Assembly (NCBI GenBank): GCA_033220425.1
Contig: CM065648.1
Span: 124,001 to 188,000 of the forward strand
Length of the DNA stretch: 64,000 bases
Direction: 5' to 3'
Origin: Lepraria neglecta
Lineage: Eukaryota > Ascomycota > Lecanoromycetes > Lecanorales > Stereocaulaceae
A program made the position numbers and the translations under genes. Under the pieces are notes generated by a model. The model worked only from the letters and a program-made list of their open reading frames with translations, ran no database searches and had not been told where the DNA came from. This document shows positions 48,145 through 60,032 of the stretch, in pieces. Within the stretch, counting starts at the first letter, position 1. Every line of letters starts with the position of its first letter.

Positions 48145-49739
48145 CAAGTGAGTGCCCGTAATCTTCACAGAAGATTACCGTAAAACGGATATATCTCGCT
48201 TATTTTATATTCTATTTAGAAAATTTAAGCGAAATTAGAAAGTAATCTATCTATAGTATTGAATTATAAGCTTATCTATAACTTTATATAATAGTAACGG
48301 TTTTGGTATTTATAAGAGCTGGCTATTTAGATAGCTCTAGGATACAGAAATAATCTTTGAAGCTTTGCATGGTTTGGATGGTTCCAGGATACTTTTCGCC
48401 CCCGGAAGCTATTGGAATGCCCCCGGAACGAATAGGCAGCATACCGCCATATCGCCATATGCGAATGAGCAATCCGGTGCCATATCTCCATATGCGAATA
48501 GGCAATCTACCGCCATATCGCCATGTGCGAATAGAGCAATCCGGTGCCATATCTCCATGTGCGAATAGCCAACCTGCCGCCATATCGCCATGTGCGAATA
48601 GGCAATCCGGTGCCATATCGCCAACTGTGCGAATAGGCAATCCGGTGCCATATTTCCATGTGCGAACAGGTAACCCAGCGCCATATCGCCATGTGCAGAA
48701 TAGGTAATCCAGCGCCATATCGCTATATGCGAATAGGCAATCCGTCGCCATATCGCCATGTGCGAATAAGCCACCCGGTGCCATATCGCCATGTGCGAAT
48801 AGGCAATATATCGCCATATTGCCATATGCGAATAGGCAATCCGGTGCCATATAGCCAACAGTGCGAATAGGCAATCCAGTGCCATATCGCCATGTGCCGA
48901 ATGGGCAATCCGGCGCCATATCGCCATGTGCGAATAGGCAATCCGTCGCCATATCGCCATGTGCGAATGAGCCATCCGGTGCCATGATCGCTATATCGCC
49001 ATGTGCGAATAGGCAATCCGGCGCCATATCGCCATGTGCGAATATTGCTTATAAGTTTTGCGCAAATAGACCGATTTTGAAAATTTCGACGGTATTGGAA
49101 AGCGTATGCTTGGTTCCAAAACTGATAAGATTATCTCGATATCATATGACATATGTGGCGCGGGGCATTACTGCGAAGAAGTTGCGGTGCGTATTCAACT
49201 TTTAATGTTCCAGGGTCCGGAGGCGCCAAGCTCAATGCTTGGTATTTGCTACTAAGCTCGCACTGCCTGTAAAATATAGTGAAAACGCTTCTTTTGCTCA
49301 TAACTATTGCGTAAGTAGACTGATTTTGAAAATTTCGACGGTATTGGAAAGCATATGCTTGGTTCCAAAACTTATGAAATCATCTCGATATTATATGATA
49401 TATGTGGCGCGGGGAAGTCCTGCGAAGAAGTTACGGTGCGCAAGCAAAACATGGCGAAAACGCTTCTTTTGCTTATAACTATTACGTAAATAGGCCGATT
49501 CTAAAAATTCTTGATGCGCAAGCAAGCTAATGATTAACTCCAAAACATATGAAATCATCTTGATATTATATAGCGTATGTGGCGCGGGGCATTACTGCGA
49601 AGAAGTACGTAGCGGATTCAACTTTTAGTGGTTAAAGGCGCTAGCCGAGAGAGGAAATACAGCTCTAAAGAGATGTTCTAATTGGCTACAAGTGCGGAAT
49701 TGCTCCGAATGTCGCGATAATCTGTTATTAGAAGAAAGA
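48145..49739 (-). mobile_element. Inner Helitron-like element (copy B), inserted in copy A
   Basis: A 1,595-bp element on the minus strand, starting TCTTTCTTCTAATAACAG (complement ending at 49739) and ending with the hairpin GTAATCTTC-TGT-GAAGATTAC, then 13 nt to the terminal ACTTG. The host sequence reads GATA before it and TCGAG after it, exactly the uninterrupted family sequence GATATCGAG, so insertion was between A and T without duplication. It carries the 33-bp minisatellite and degenerate copies of the family's roughly 240-bp internal repeat. It is less TA-biased than its surroundings. Confidence 0.78.
48440..49044. repeat. 33-bp minisatellite, about 18 units
   Basis: Head-to-tail units of about 33 bp built on CCATATCGCCATGTGCGAAT plus a 13-base remainder that alternates between GGCAATCCGGTG-like and GGCAATCCGTCG-like forms. 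Because 33 is a multiple of three and the unit lacks stops, long frames open on both strands (up to 234 codons). They are repeat artefacts with no start context, splice signals or domain. Confidence 0.9.
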
Positions 49740-50072
49740 TCGAGATAACTTCATGAGTTTTGGAACCAAGCATGCGCTTTCCAACGCCGTTCGAATTTTG
49801 AAATTTGGCTAAGACTTGGCTGAGGAAAGCTCAAAAAATATGTTTTTGCCTGCGGACTTCCCTAAAGCTACCCCCGCAGCCACCCCCGCAGCTGCTCCCG
49901 AAGTACTAATATATTAAATCCTTAATAACTTTCGATATATTAGGTTAGGACTTAGCTTTATATATATAAAATATACTATAAATAGAGAGCTTTCTAATTC
50001 CGCTTAAATTCTCTAAATCGAGTATAAGATAAGTGAGATATAGCCGGTTTTACGTTAATCTACTATGAAGAT

Positions 50073-50306
50073 TGTCAGGTGGCCAGTATAGAGCGAATCA
50101 TATAGGTATTGATTAACTGAGATAACTAAGCTAAAGGAGAAGAAGGAGCATACATGCACGATATTTGGTGTTGCTTCTAGTGCCAAGCCACTACGCGGGC
50201 TAAGACGTACGTAGTCGTACTAAGAAGTACTATTGAGGCCTACTATATATACAACGATTGAGGCTTGCAATACGACAGTAGCTGCTATATATACGCGCCC
50301 GCAATA
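50073..50306 (-). repeat. 3' LTR of gypsy element 50073-56074
   Basis: 234-bp LTR, starts TGTCAGGTGGCC; pairs with 55841-56074. Confidence 0.9.
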
Positions 50307-53300
50307 TCACCCCCCTCTATTAAGCGACGCCCACGGCGCTAGCAATGGAGCAGTTTCCTTATATAGGGTTCTTATTGGACCGGAGGCGGCGGAGGGCAGC
50401 GGGTTTAGGCTTCCATAGGTATTTCCTATAGAATTCAGTAACTACCTCGGCCGCTATATCGAATTCGCTATCATCCGCGTTATACCAGTCTAGATCCCTA
50501 TCTTTATAGCCTCGCCATTTAATATAGTATTTTAATCGCCTATAGTCCATCTTAGCGTCGAGGATGTCATCTACCTTATATTACTCTATTCCATCTACTA
50601 TAACTAGTCTAGGTACGCCTATCTTTTAACTAAGCAATAGGTCCTAGGAAGCCTTCCGCAAGAGGCTCGGATTAAAAACGTCATAGATCTTTATCGTCAG
50701 CGCCAATCGCAGCCTATAGGAATAGCCTACTTATTCAACTACAGGGAAGGGTCCCAGCATCTTATCATCCAGCTTTCTTAACGGCCTTACTATTCTAATA
50801 TTCTTGCTTAATAGGAATACAAGGTCGCCAGGTTTATAGCTTATATCCTTCCTTCTCTTATTTGCCTGCTCGGCTATCCGCTAGCTAGCGTCCTCAGCGT
50901 TAGTCTTTATATAATCCAGTATCTTAGATATTATTCCCGTAATATCTCCCGCCTTCGCGGCTTGTAATCTAGCACGCGTAGAGCTATAGGTTATAGGATC
51001 GGGGCTGAAGCTTATACGGGGGTAGAAACCCTTATTAGCGAAGAACAGGGTTAGCTTAGTAGCGGAAGAGGTAGTATTATTATTAGCGAATTCCGTAATA
51101 GGTAACCACTATAACCAGTCGTCTTATATATAGGAGCAGTAGATATACAGTTAGCGCTCGATATCCTGGTTCGCTTGTTCCGTTTACCCATCCGTTTCAG
51201 GGTGAAAAGCCGTTAAGAGCTTGCTGGTAATACCGAGTCTCCTGCAGAAGGATTTCCAGATATCCGCTGTAAATTATAGTCCACGGTCCGAGACTATAGA
51301 GTCCGGCAGACTATATAGGCGGAATACGCCCTTGATTAATAATCTAGCAGTGGCTTCGGCTGAGGTACCTTCTTCTAATACAGTATACGCGATATAATAG
51401 CGTTCCTTAGATAGCCTATTAATAACTATAAGGATAGCGTTACGTCCGTCTACCTCGGGTAGTCCGGTAATAAAATCTATAGAGATATCTTTCTATCTTT
51501 ACTCTAGTATTAGTAGCAGGTAGAGTAGACCGTTATACTTGTCCCTAGGCGCTTTAGATCTCTAGCAACTATAGTAGTTGCGTACGAACTAAGCTACCGC
51601 GTCTTGTATGCGGGGCCAGTAATAGTGCTATTATAGTAGGTCTATCGTTCTATATACTCTAGGATATCTAGAAGCAGGTAGATTATGAACCTCTCTAATT
51701 AACCTTACAAGTAGCTACTCGTCCTTAGGCACCTATAATACGTCGTTTTTATAGAGGGTACCTTACTTAACCGAGTAACTTTATAGAGAGATCCCCTTCT
51801 ACGCCTTATCTCCTTTTTTAACCGTAGTACGGTAGCCTAAATATCCTTTATCTAACCTGTTGGCCTTAAGGACCCCTTAGTATACTAAGTCCTCCTTTAT
51901 ATCGTTACCTAGCTTAATAGGAGTAATATCTAGGCGGTCTGGCGTCAGGATGGTTTAGTGTTGGTATTTAATACACGTATCGTCTTGGCTAGCTAGGGTA
52001 GAACCTAGTATTCTAGTTAACGCGTCAGCGCGCTTATTCTTTTATCCCGGATAGTATCTAATCTTAAAGTTATAGTCTGCTAGTTTCTCGGACTACCGGG
52101 CCTGATAGCAGGATAGCTCCTTAGTGCTTATAAAATACTCAAGGCCTTTATAGTCTATAACTACCTTAATTAGTATATTAGTAGACTCGAGTTTAGGGCG
52201 CTAATACTCGAAATAATAGATAATAGCGAGTAGTTCCTTATCGTAGATCTCGTAGTTATACTCTACAGGTAGTATATTTTTACTATAGAAGGCTACGGGG
52301 TAGAGGTCTCCCTTATCGTCTTCCTAGGATAGTATACCGCTATTAACGTAATCCGATAAGTCTATCTCTAGTACCGCCTTCTTGCCGCGGTTATAATAGT
52401 ATAGTACTAGGGCTAAGGTAATCTTTTCCTTTAGACTATCAAAGGAGGACTAATAAGCGGGTGACTATTTAAATAGGGTATCCTTTTAAGTTAGTTTTAT
52501 TATAGGTCAGATAATTTTTAAGAAGTCTTGAATAAACCGGCGATAGAAGTTACAGAAGCTAATAAACCCTTATACCTGTTTTAGCGACGTAGGAGTAGGC
52601 TACTCTATAACGACCTATACCTTCTTTAGGTCTATCCTTAATCCTTCTATTAATAGTATTACACCTAGGAACGTAGTTTCTTAGACGTAGAATTCGTACT
52701 TATAGATATCGACTTATAGGCCAGCCTGCCTAAGCTTTATAAATACTAGGCGGATATAGTTTATATACTCTTTCTTCGTCTTACTATAGATAAGGATATT
52801 ATCGAGGTATACTTAGTAGAACTTATTAATAAATTCAAAGAGGACGTCGTTTATATAATACTAATAGTTCAATAGGCTATTAGTTAATCCGAAAGGTAAT
52901 ATATAATACTTATAGGCCCCTAGAGATATAATAAAGGTAGTATATTCCTTACTATCGGGATATATCCGGAGCTTATTAAATACTATAATAATATCCAGCT
53001 TAGTGATATACTTATATCCTACTACCCTCGCGAGGGTCTTATCAATTAGGGGGATTAGGTAGCGGTTTCTTCGAGTAATAGTATTAAGCTTTCGGTAGTC
53101 GATATAGAACCTAAGGCTTCTATTTAGTTTCTAGACGAATAGTACTAGTAAGGTATAAGGGGCTGTACTAGGACTGATAAACCCCTTCTGCAGATTCTCC
53201 TCTAAGTATTCCCTGACCTTTTAGAGCTTCTCACCCGATATATAGTAGATTCGACTATACGGGGGACGTTTATTAGCCTTAAGCTCGATCTTATAATTAT

Positions 53301-55840
53301 AGGACCGATAAGAGGGTAGCTTATCTACTTAGGTTTTATCGAAGATGTCGAGGAAGTTATAATATTCTAATAGTAGCTTATTTCGAATCTCGTCTTTTAC
53401 TTGGGCAGATATCTTATAGAGATCTATAGCCTTATTAGCGTTTAATCCCTTAATAGCCTTATCGATTTAGTATATCGTTAGTGAGAAGCAGCGGGCACCC
53501 TTCCATTTCGCCCAGGATTTGCTCTATCTATAGAACGCACCGGCGCTAATAGGTATAATATTTAGAGGAGTAGGTCTTTTGCTTAGTTTTAGGCGCGGCA
53601 GCGGAGCTTCTTTACTAGGGGGTTAGGGAGGTAGGCTTGCCGTAAGAGGGCGTTAGAGAATTGTCACCGGTATGGTTCTCCTAGCAGGGATTATATATAC
53701 GGTCTTTAGCTATACGTCTTCGCGATCTTTCGGGTTAGTAGGTTATTAATCGCGGGGGAAGATAAGTCTATCCTCTCTTATATCGAGAAGGATACTATTC
53801 GTGTTCATCTATAGTTTACCTAATATCACCTTATAGTTACCTAACCGGGTAATAAGTATAGGTACCGTAACTTCTATATAGCCCTTAATATCCAACGAGG
53901 GGTATATTATATATATAATTGGTCCTTCTAATAGCTATCTATTATAGCCACGCAACGGGCGAGGTTTAGCAAGTAGTAGGGGCTGAATCCCTAGTTTAGT
54001 ATAGATAAATTACGCTTCTTCTTCGTCGATAAAAGAGTAATCTATAGTACCTATATCTAGTAAAGCTGAAACCGTATACTTTATTTTTTAACTAAATAGT
54101 GTATAGGTAATTATAAATAGAGACCTTATAAATAGATCTCGATTAAAGCTTAAAGAAGAAATTAATAATCTACTACTTAACGTGTCTTTATTAAGGGCTA
54201 CTCGTTTTCCGCCTTATTATTATCTAGACTATCCTTATATTCCCCTTCTACGGTATCTATCTTATTTAGACCTATATTATAAGGCTTTATAATACGGGGT
54301 TTAGGGTAGTCGGATATAAAGTATCCGTCTTCTCTATAGTTATAGTATAAGCCGTAAAGTATAAAGGGCGTGCGGGGTATAGGTACAGATTGCGTATAGG
54401 GGGATATAGGTTTATTTTCACTATGCGGGGTATAGGGACAGGAGTCTTTTCCTCTAACAGGAGCTCGGGCTATAGGCTATAAGAGACCGGGAGTTAGCTA
54501 ACGGGCAACTCTCGCAGTATAGGCTTTGCTCGCCCGTTCGCGGTCTATAATAAGTACGGCTTATAAGTTATCTACCTTCTGCAGATATATCCTTAAGGGT
54601 TCTATAGAGGTAAAATCGGTAGGTATAGTAGTAAGGGCTTCCTTTAGACGGGGGTTAACCTTATCCTTTAATCCGTCCATTATAGTTTTATTTTAGTAAC
54701 CTAGGTAGCTAGTAAGTTTATAGAACTCTATATAGAATTTATTAAAGGGGGTATTACCTTGGTATAAGCGGGTATATTCTCGTCGATAACGGTTTTCTTT
54801 ATTAGGATTACCGAATAGGCTAGTAAGGAGGGTAATAATAGATTATATATTCTAGAAGTAGTCTAGGTCGCCTATACGGTGAGATATAACTATACCTTTC
54901 GCTTTACCTCTAGTTTATCTAATTATATATTTCGCTTACTCGAGGTCGCTATAGAAATAGTCCGTATTTATATCTAGCTTGTCTTATATATCTTGTATCT
55001 AACCCTCGAACTCGGGGTCTTTTCTATCGGTCAAGATTAGTAGATTAGGGTAACGTACGCTCCTCTTACTAGCCTGTAGTATTAAGAGGGTAGGAGTAAC
55101 CTTACGGCTCCTCTCGGTACGTAGGGCATTATTAATTGGCTAATATTCCCTTCTAGTATATATACCCGGTCTTAGAGTATTATTATCTCCTCCTCTTAAG
55201 CGGCGAGCTTTACCTTAGCCTCCTTTCTCTAATATTAAGCGTTATAGCCTATCTTTACTACCTTCTATCCTCGCTCGATTATTATATCCTACTTATCTAA
55301 GTAATATAGGGCCGTATCCTACTTATATCTTAGCTTATTTAGTATCTTAAAAAACTCGAGGGGGGAGTATTAAGCCTAGTACTATAACTAAGCTATACTA
55401 ACTACTTCCTAAGCAGTCTTTGCCTCTTTAGCTCTACCTAGTATATCTACTAGTAGTACCGAAGTACGCCGTATCTTTAATACCTTATCGATAATCTCCT
55501 TATATTTTAGCTAGTCCTTTATTAACTCAGAGATATATAGATTTACTATCCTAACGTTTCTTCTTCTTCTCTTATATAGATTACTGCCTACTCTTACTAT
55601 ATAATATATAGCTGAACCGTACTAGAAACTTGCTTAGAGCGCGATTTACGGGCGAGGGCTTGCTACGTATCTTATAGGTAGTCGAATCAGAACGCCGAAG
55701 GGAGGGGGTATTATAGGTTAGGTATTTTGGTATAGAGGAGTCCTTAGGTTACTCAGGGTTCTATACCGCCGTAGTTACTTTATTTCGACTCGCAGTTATA
55801 ACTAGTACGAGCTTGTAAGTGATTTAGAGCTTAGTTATAG

Positions 55841-56074
55841 TATCAGGTAGCCAGTATAGAGCGAATTATATAGGTATTAATTAACTGAGATAACTAAGCT
55901 AAAGGAGAAGAAGGAGTATATATACACAATATTTGGTGTTGCTTCTAGTGCCAAGCTACTACGCGGGCTAAGACGTACGTAGTCATACTAAGAAGTACTG
56001 TTAAGGCCTACTATGTATACAACGATTGAGGCTTGCGATGCGATAGTAGCTACTATATATACGCGCCCGCAACA
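55841..56074 (-). repeat. 5' LTR of gypsy element 50073-56074
   Basis: 234-bp LTR ending GCAACA, followed directly by the AAGAT duplication. Confidence 0.9.
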
Positions 56075-56095
56075 AAGATTACGGGTACTAACTTG

Positions 56096-56899
56096 TAATT
56101 AAATAGTAAGTTTAAGCATAATACTCTAAGTAGTAAGTAGTACTCTATATATATAGATATACGTAATCCGCTAAGTACTCTATAATCGCTTTAATCGTAC
56201 TGCGCTTAGTATACTTATCTTCTATAATCGCTTTGATTGTACTAAGCTCGTTACGATTATCGCTTAGTATATTAAGCCCTTAGGGTCTCGCCTAAGTCGG
56301 GCATCTAGTCCGACTTATACTATAATAGGCGCTACGCTCGTGGGTATATCCCTAGTTATAGTTCCTGGTCTTAATATTAGCTCTCTCTCCTAGATTTCTC
56401 GTCCTAAGAAACTATCTATCCTTTATACTACCCTACCGTACTAAATATTTAAGTAAATCGTCTATTTATCGAACGAAGCTAGCTAGTAAGCTATCCGAAT
56501 TAGTAATAAAGCCGTATTCCTAATATATTACTAGCGGTAAATAATATATAGTAGGTAATAACTCTAATAGATATTCTAACTACGTTAGTAGTAGTAGGAA
56601 ATATAACCTTATAGTATTACCCCCTAAAATATATTATATTAAAAAGCGATATAACGAAATATAGTAGGAGTTATCTAATACTTTAGTAAAAGTAAGCTAT
56701 CTATAGAAATAATTTAAAGCGATAGAGAATAAAAAGAAGTTAATTATTAAATATAAACTATAGAATATTAAGGAGTTAGAAGAGGACTAGCGCGTCGCTC
56801 CTGCCCCTTCTAGTAATCTAATATTTAATATCTTATCTAAGTAGTTTAATCTCTCTAGCGGGCTAGAAGTCCCTAATAGCTTCGACTAGTCTTCTCTTA
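56096..56899 (-). mobile_element. Chromovirus LTR remainder and 3' internal end
   Basis: 56096-56376 completes the LTR begun at 47550-47720. 56377-56899 matches the 3' internal end of the element at 4341-10989, read on the minus strand. It stops where the next Helitron-like copy begins. Fossil. Confidence 0.75.
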
Positions 56900-58122
56900 T
56901 CTTTCTTCTAATAATAGATTATAAGGACTTTCGGAGCAATTCCGCACTTGTAGCTAATCAGAATAGGCCTTTAGAGCTGTATTTCCTCTCTCGGCTAGCG
57001 CTTTCAACCACCAAAAGTTGAATACGCTACGCACTTCTTCGCAGTACTTCCCCGCGCCACACACGTCATATGATATCGAGATGATTTCATATGTTTTGGA
57101 GTCGATCATTAGCTTGCTTACGCATCAAGAATTTTTAGAATCGGCCTATTTACGCAATAGTTATAAGCAAAAGAAGCGTTTTCGCTATGTTTTGCTGGCA
57201 GCGCGAGCTCGGTGGCAAATGCCAAGCATTAAGCTTACCTAGAACATCAAAAGTTGAATACGCACCGTAACTTCTTCGCAGTGATACCCCGCGCCACAAA
57301 CGTCATATGATATCGAGATAATTTTATAAGTTTTGGAACCAAGCATACGCTTTCCAATACCGTCAAATTTTTCAAAATCGGTCCATTTACGCAAAACTTA
57401 TGAGCAAAAGAAGCGTTTTCGCTATGTCTTTGCGGGTAGCACAAGCTCAGTGGCCCCCGGGACCCCTAGAACATCAAAAATTGAATGCGCACCGCAACTT
57501 CTTCGCAGTACTATCATATGATATCGTCATAATTTTATAAGTTTTGGAACCAAGCATACGCTTTCCAATACCGTCAAATTTTTCAAAATCGGTCTATTTA
57601 CGCAAAAGTTATGAGTAAAAGAAGCGTTTTCGCCATGTCTTTGCGGGCAGCGCATGCTCATGGCAAATGCCAAGCATTGAGCTTGGCGCCCCCGGACCCT
57701 GGAATATCAAAAGTTGAATGCGCACCGCAACTTCTTCGCAGCAATGCCCCGCGCCACATACGTCATACGATATCAAGATGATTTCATGAGTTTTGGAACC
57801 AAGCATGCGCTTTCCAATGCCGTTCGAATTTTGAAATTCGGTAAATATTTGGCTAAGGAAAGCTCAAAAAACATGTTTTTGCCTGCGGAGTTCCCTGAAG
57901 CTACCACCGCAGTCACCCCCGAAGTTGCCTCCGGAGCACTCAAATATTTAACCCTTAATAACTTTCGATATATTAGGGTTAGGGCTTAGCTTTACATATA
58001 TAAAATGTACTATAAATAGAGGGCTTTCTAATTCCGCTTAAATTTTCTAAATCGAGTATAAAATAAGCGATATATAGCCGTTTTAACGGTAATCTTCTGT
58101 GAAGATTACGGGTACTAACTTG
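56900..58122 (+). mobile_element. Helitron-like non-autonomous element (copy C), uninterrupted
   Basis: The clearest copy, 1,223 bp. It starts TCTTTCTTCTAATAATAG after an A and ends ACTTG before a T. The 3' hairpin has a perfect 9-bp stem (58089-58097 with 58101-58109, loop TGT) followed by 13 nt to the end, the classical Helitron 3' layout except that the last four bases are CTTG rather than CTRR. Inside are four copies of a 210-250-bp repeat, recognised by GCGCCAC..CATATGATATCGAG at about 57054, 57291, 57515 (partial) and 57751. The sequences on its two sides belong to oppositely oriented copies of one LTR family, so this site also marks a rearrangement. Confidence 0.78.
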
Positions 58123-60032
58123 TATAATTATAATACTATTTAAAGAAACCTATAAAGTAGATTAGTTAGCCTTCGTGCTACTCGATAAGCTAATATAAGA
58201 TTATAGTATACCGAAATCGATAATATCCGATAGAGATAAATTATTTATATCTAACTACTAGAGAACGCTAATAGTAGTAATTAGAACGAAACTTCGGATA
58301 TTAATAGTATATTATCTATAAACTAATAGATAAACTAAACGCGCAAACTAAATAATAGAAGTATACTTAAGATACTATATAAACTAGAAGTAAGATAACT
58401 AGATTTCGCTACTTCCGATAGCGTAACTAGTATATAATAATAAAAGGTCAGATACGATAGAACTAATACTATTCTTTACTAACTATAGAAAGAATATAAA
58501 TATATTTCTAGATCTAAGGAAAGGTCCTAATATAGAAAGAGCCTTAGTAAAGACGAAAGAGCTAAAAGATTTATATAAAGATATATAGAAGTTAATTAAA
58601 AGCTTAAATAGTAAGTTAAAGGAATAGGTAAATAAGAAAAGAAAGAATATTCCTTAGCTAAAAGAGGGGGATAAAGTATACCTTCTACAAAGAATATAAG
58701 GATAATAAGACTAAGTAAGAAACTAGATTATATTAAGGTTAGACTATTCTTAATTAAACGGGTAAAGGGATCTATTAACTATAAACTCTAACTACTATCC
58801 GACACCAAAGTATATCTAGTATTCTATATCTTACTCCTGGAGCTAGCGGACTCTAGTATACCTCTTTAAGAAACGTTTTACTATAAAGTTAAGGAAGAAA
58901 TAGAGTATAAAGTCGAGAGGATTCTAGATAGGAGGAATTAGTTCTACCTGGTTAAATAGAAAGGGTATAACGAAACGGAAAATACCTGGGAACCTCTTAG
59001 GAACCTTGCGGGGAACTATAGGGAATATCTATAAGAGTTCTATTATAGACAAGAGAAGACTAGTCGAAGCTCTCGGGGGCTTCTAGCCCGCCGGGGAGAT
59101 CGAACCGTTCGGACGAGGCGTTGAATATTAGGTTATCGGAAGACGTAGGAGCGATACGCTAGTCCTCCTCTAATTCCTTAATATTCTATAGCTTATATTC
59201 GACTATTGGCTTCTTTTTACCTTCTACCGCCTCGAGTTATTTTTAGAGATAACCGAGCTTTACTATAGAATCGGATAGCTTCTATAGTATTTTATTGCGC
59301 CGCTTTTTAATACGGCGTATCTCAAGGACTAATACTATAAGGTCGTATTTCCTACTACCGTCCACGCAGTTAGAATATCGATCAGATTTAGTACCTACTA
59401 GGCACTACTTGCCGCTGGCAACGTATCGAGAATACGGCCGTATTACAAACTCGGATAACTCGCTAGCCAGTTCCTTTCGGCGAACGGCTTGCTTTTTTAA
59501 ACGTTTAGTATAACGGGGTGATATAAAGGATAGATGGTTTCTCGGGACGAGAAATCTAAGAGAGGGAGCTAATATTACAAGCTACAACCGTACTATCTTG
59601 AACGTATAGTTATCGAACGTTGTTGAACAGGCTTAGCACCGAGTCGAACGAATCGGTATACGACTCGGACAAGACCCTGAGGCTTGGTATACTAAGCGAT
59701 AAGCACTATAAGCGTAGTACGCTTAATGCGCTTAAGAATAGTAAGCGTAATAAGCGTATTATAACCAGAGCGCTTAAGGGAGGCTTGGCGGACTTTCGTA
59801 TATCTATATATACGGAGTACTACTTACTATTTAGAGTACTATACTTAACTTCCTATTCATTGTTTACTATATATAATAGATCTCTTAGGCTAGGCACTAA
59901 ATATATATCATCTAATTATATACTAGACCCGCTTAGTATCACTTGAAGCCTGCTTTATACTCTTGTTAGTTACACCTCCATCCCTATTAAGAATCAATCT
60001 ATATACGATACCGGTACGCACGGTTCGTAACA
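58123..60032 (+). mobile_element. Ty3/gypsy chromovirus, 3' part with LTR
   Basis: Plus-strand 3' portion of the 461-bp-LTR family: integrase remains from 58123, a chromodomain-like region near 58,910-59,010, and an LTR at 59573-60032 ending CGTAACA. The 5' part is cut off at the Helitron-like copy. It is a fossil with many breaks. Confidence 0.8.

Larger units (their letters stand above)
50073..56074 (-). mobile_element. Ty3/gypsy element, second family, full length, dead
   Basis: A 6.0-kb minus-strand element with 234-bp LTRs at 50073-50306 and 55841-56074 and a perfect 5-bp target duplication AAGAT (50068-50072, 56075-56079). Parts: gag zinc-knuckle region near 54,320-54,360, reverse transcriptase about 53,130-52,770, and a chromodomain segment near 50,350-50,560. 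It differs from the 461-bp-LTR family in LTR and gag. It is RIP-decayed with many breaks, though its structure is whole. It inserted into the Helitron-like hairpin, so it is younger than that copy. Confidence 0.9.
47721..56095 (+). mobile_element. Outer Helitron-like non-autonomous element (copy A), with two insertions inside
   Basis: Its own sequence lies at 47721-48144, 49740-50072 and 56075-56095. It begins with the family's TCTTTCTTCTAATAA-type end (here slightly changed) after an A, and ends in ACTTG before a T, with no target duplication. The split LTR closes cleanly around it. A second copy of the same family sits at 48145-49739 in the opposite direction. A gypsy element (50073-56074) landed in the terminal hairpin. 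No Rep/helicase coding is seen, so it is non-autonomous. Confidence 0.72.

Noticed and set aside
48323-49027. 234-codon minus-strand frame with repeating APDCLFAHGDMA-type units, and similar frames in other phases.
   Set aside because: A by-product of a 33-bp minisatellite whose unit length is a multiple of three; there are several overlapping frames on both strands and no gene signals.
48440-49044. Regular short repeats resembling a CRISPR array.
   Set aside because: The units are contiguous and variable with no unique spacers, and the DNA is fungal.
50359-50550. Minus frame with a chromodomain (YIKWRGY) as a possible host gene.
   Set aside because: It lies 50 bp inside the LTR of the gypsy element 50073-56074, where chromoviral integrases end.
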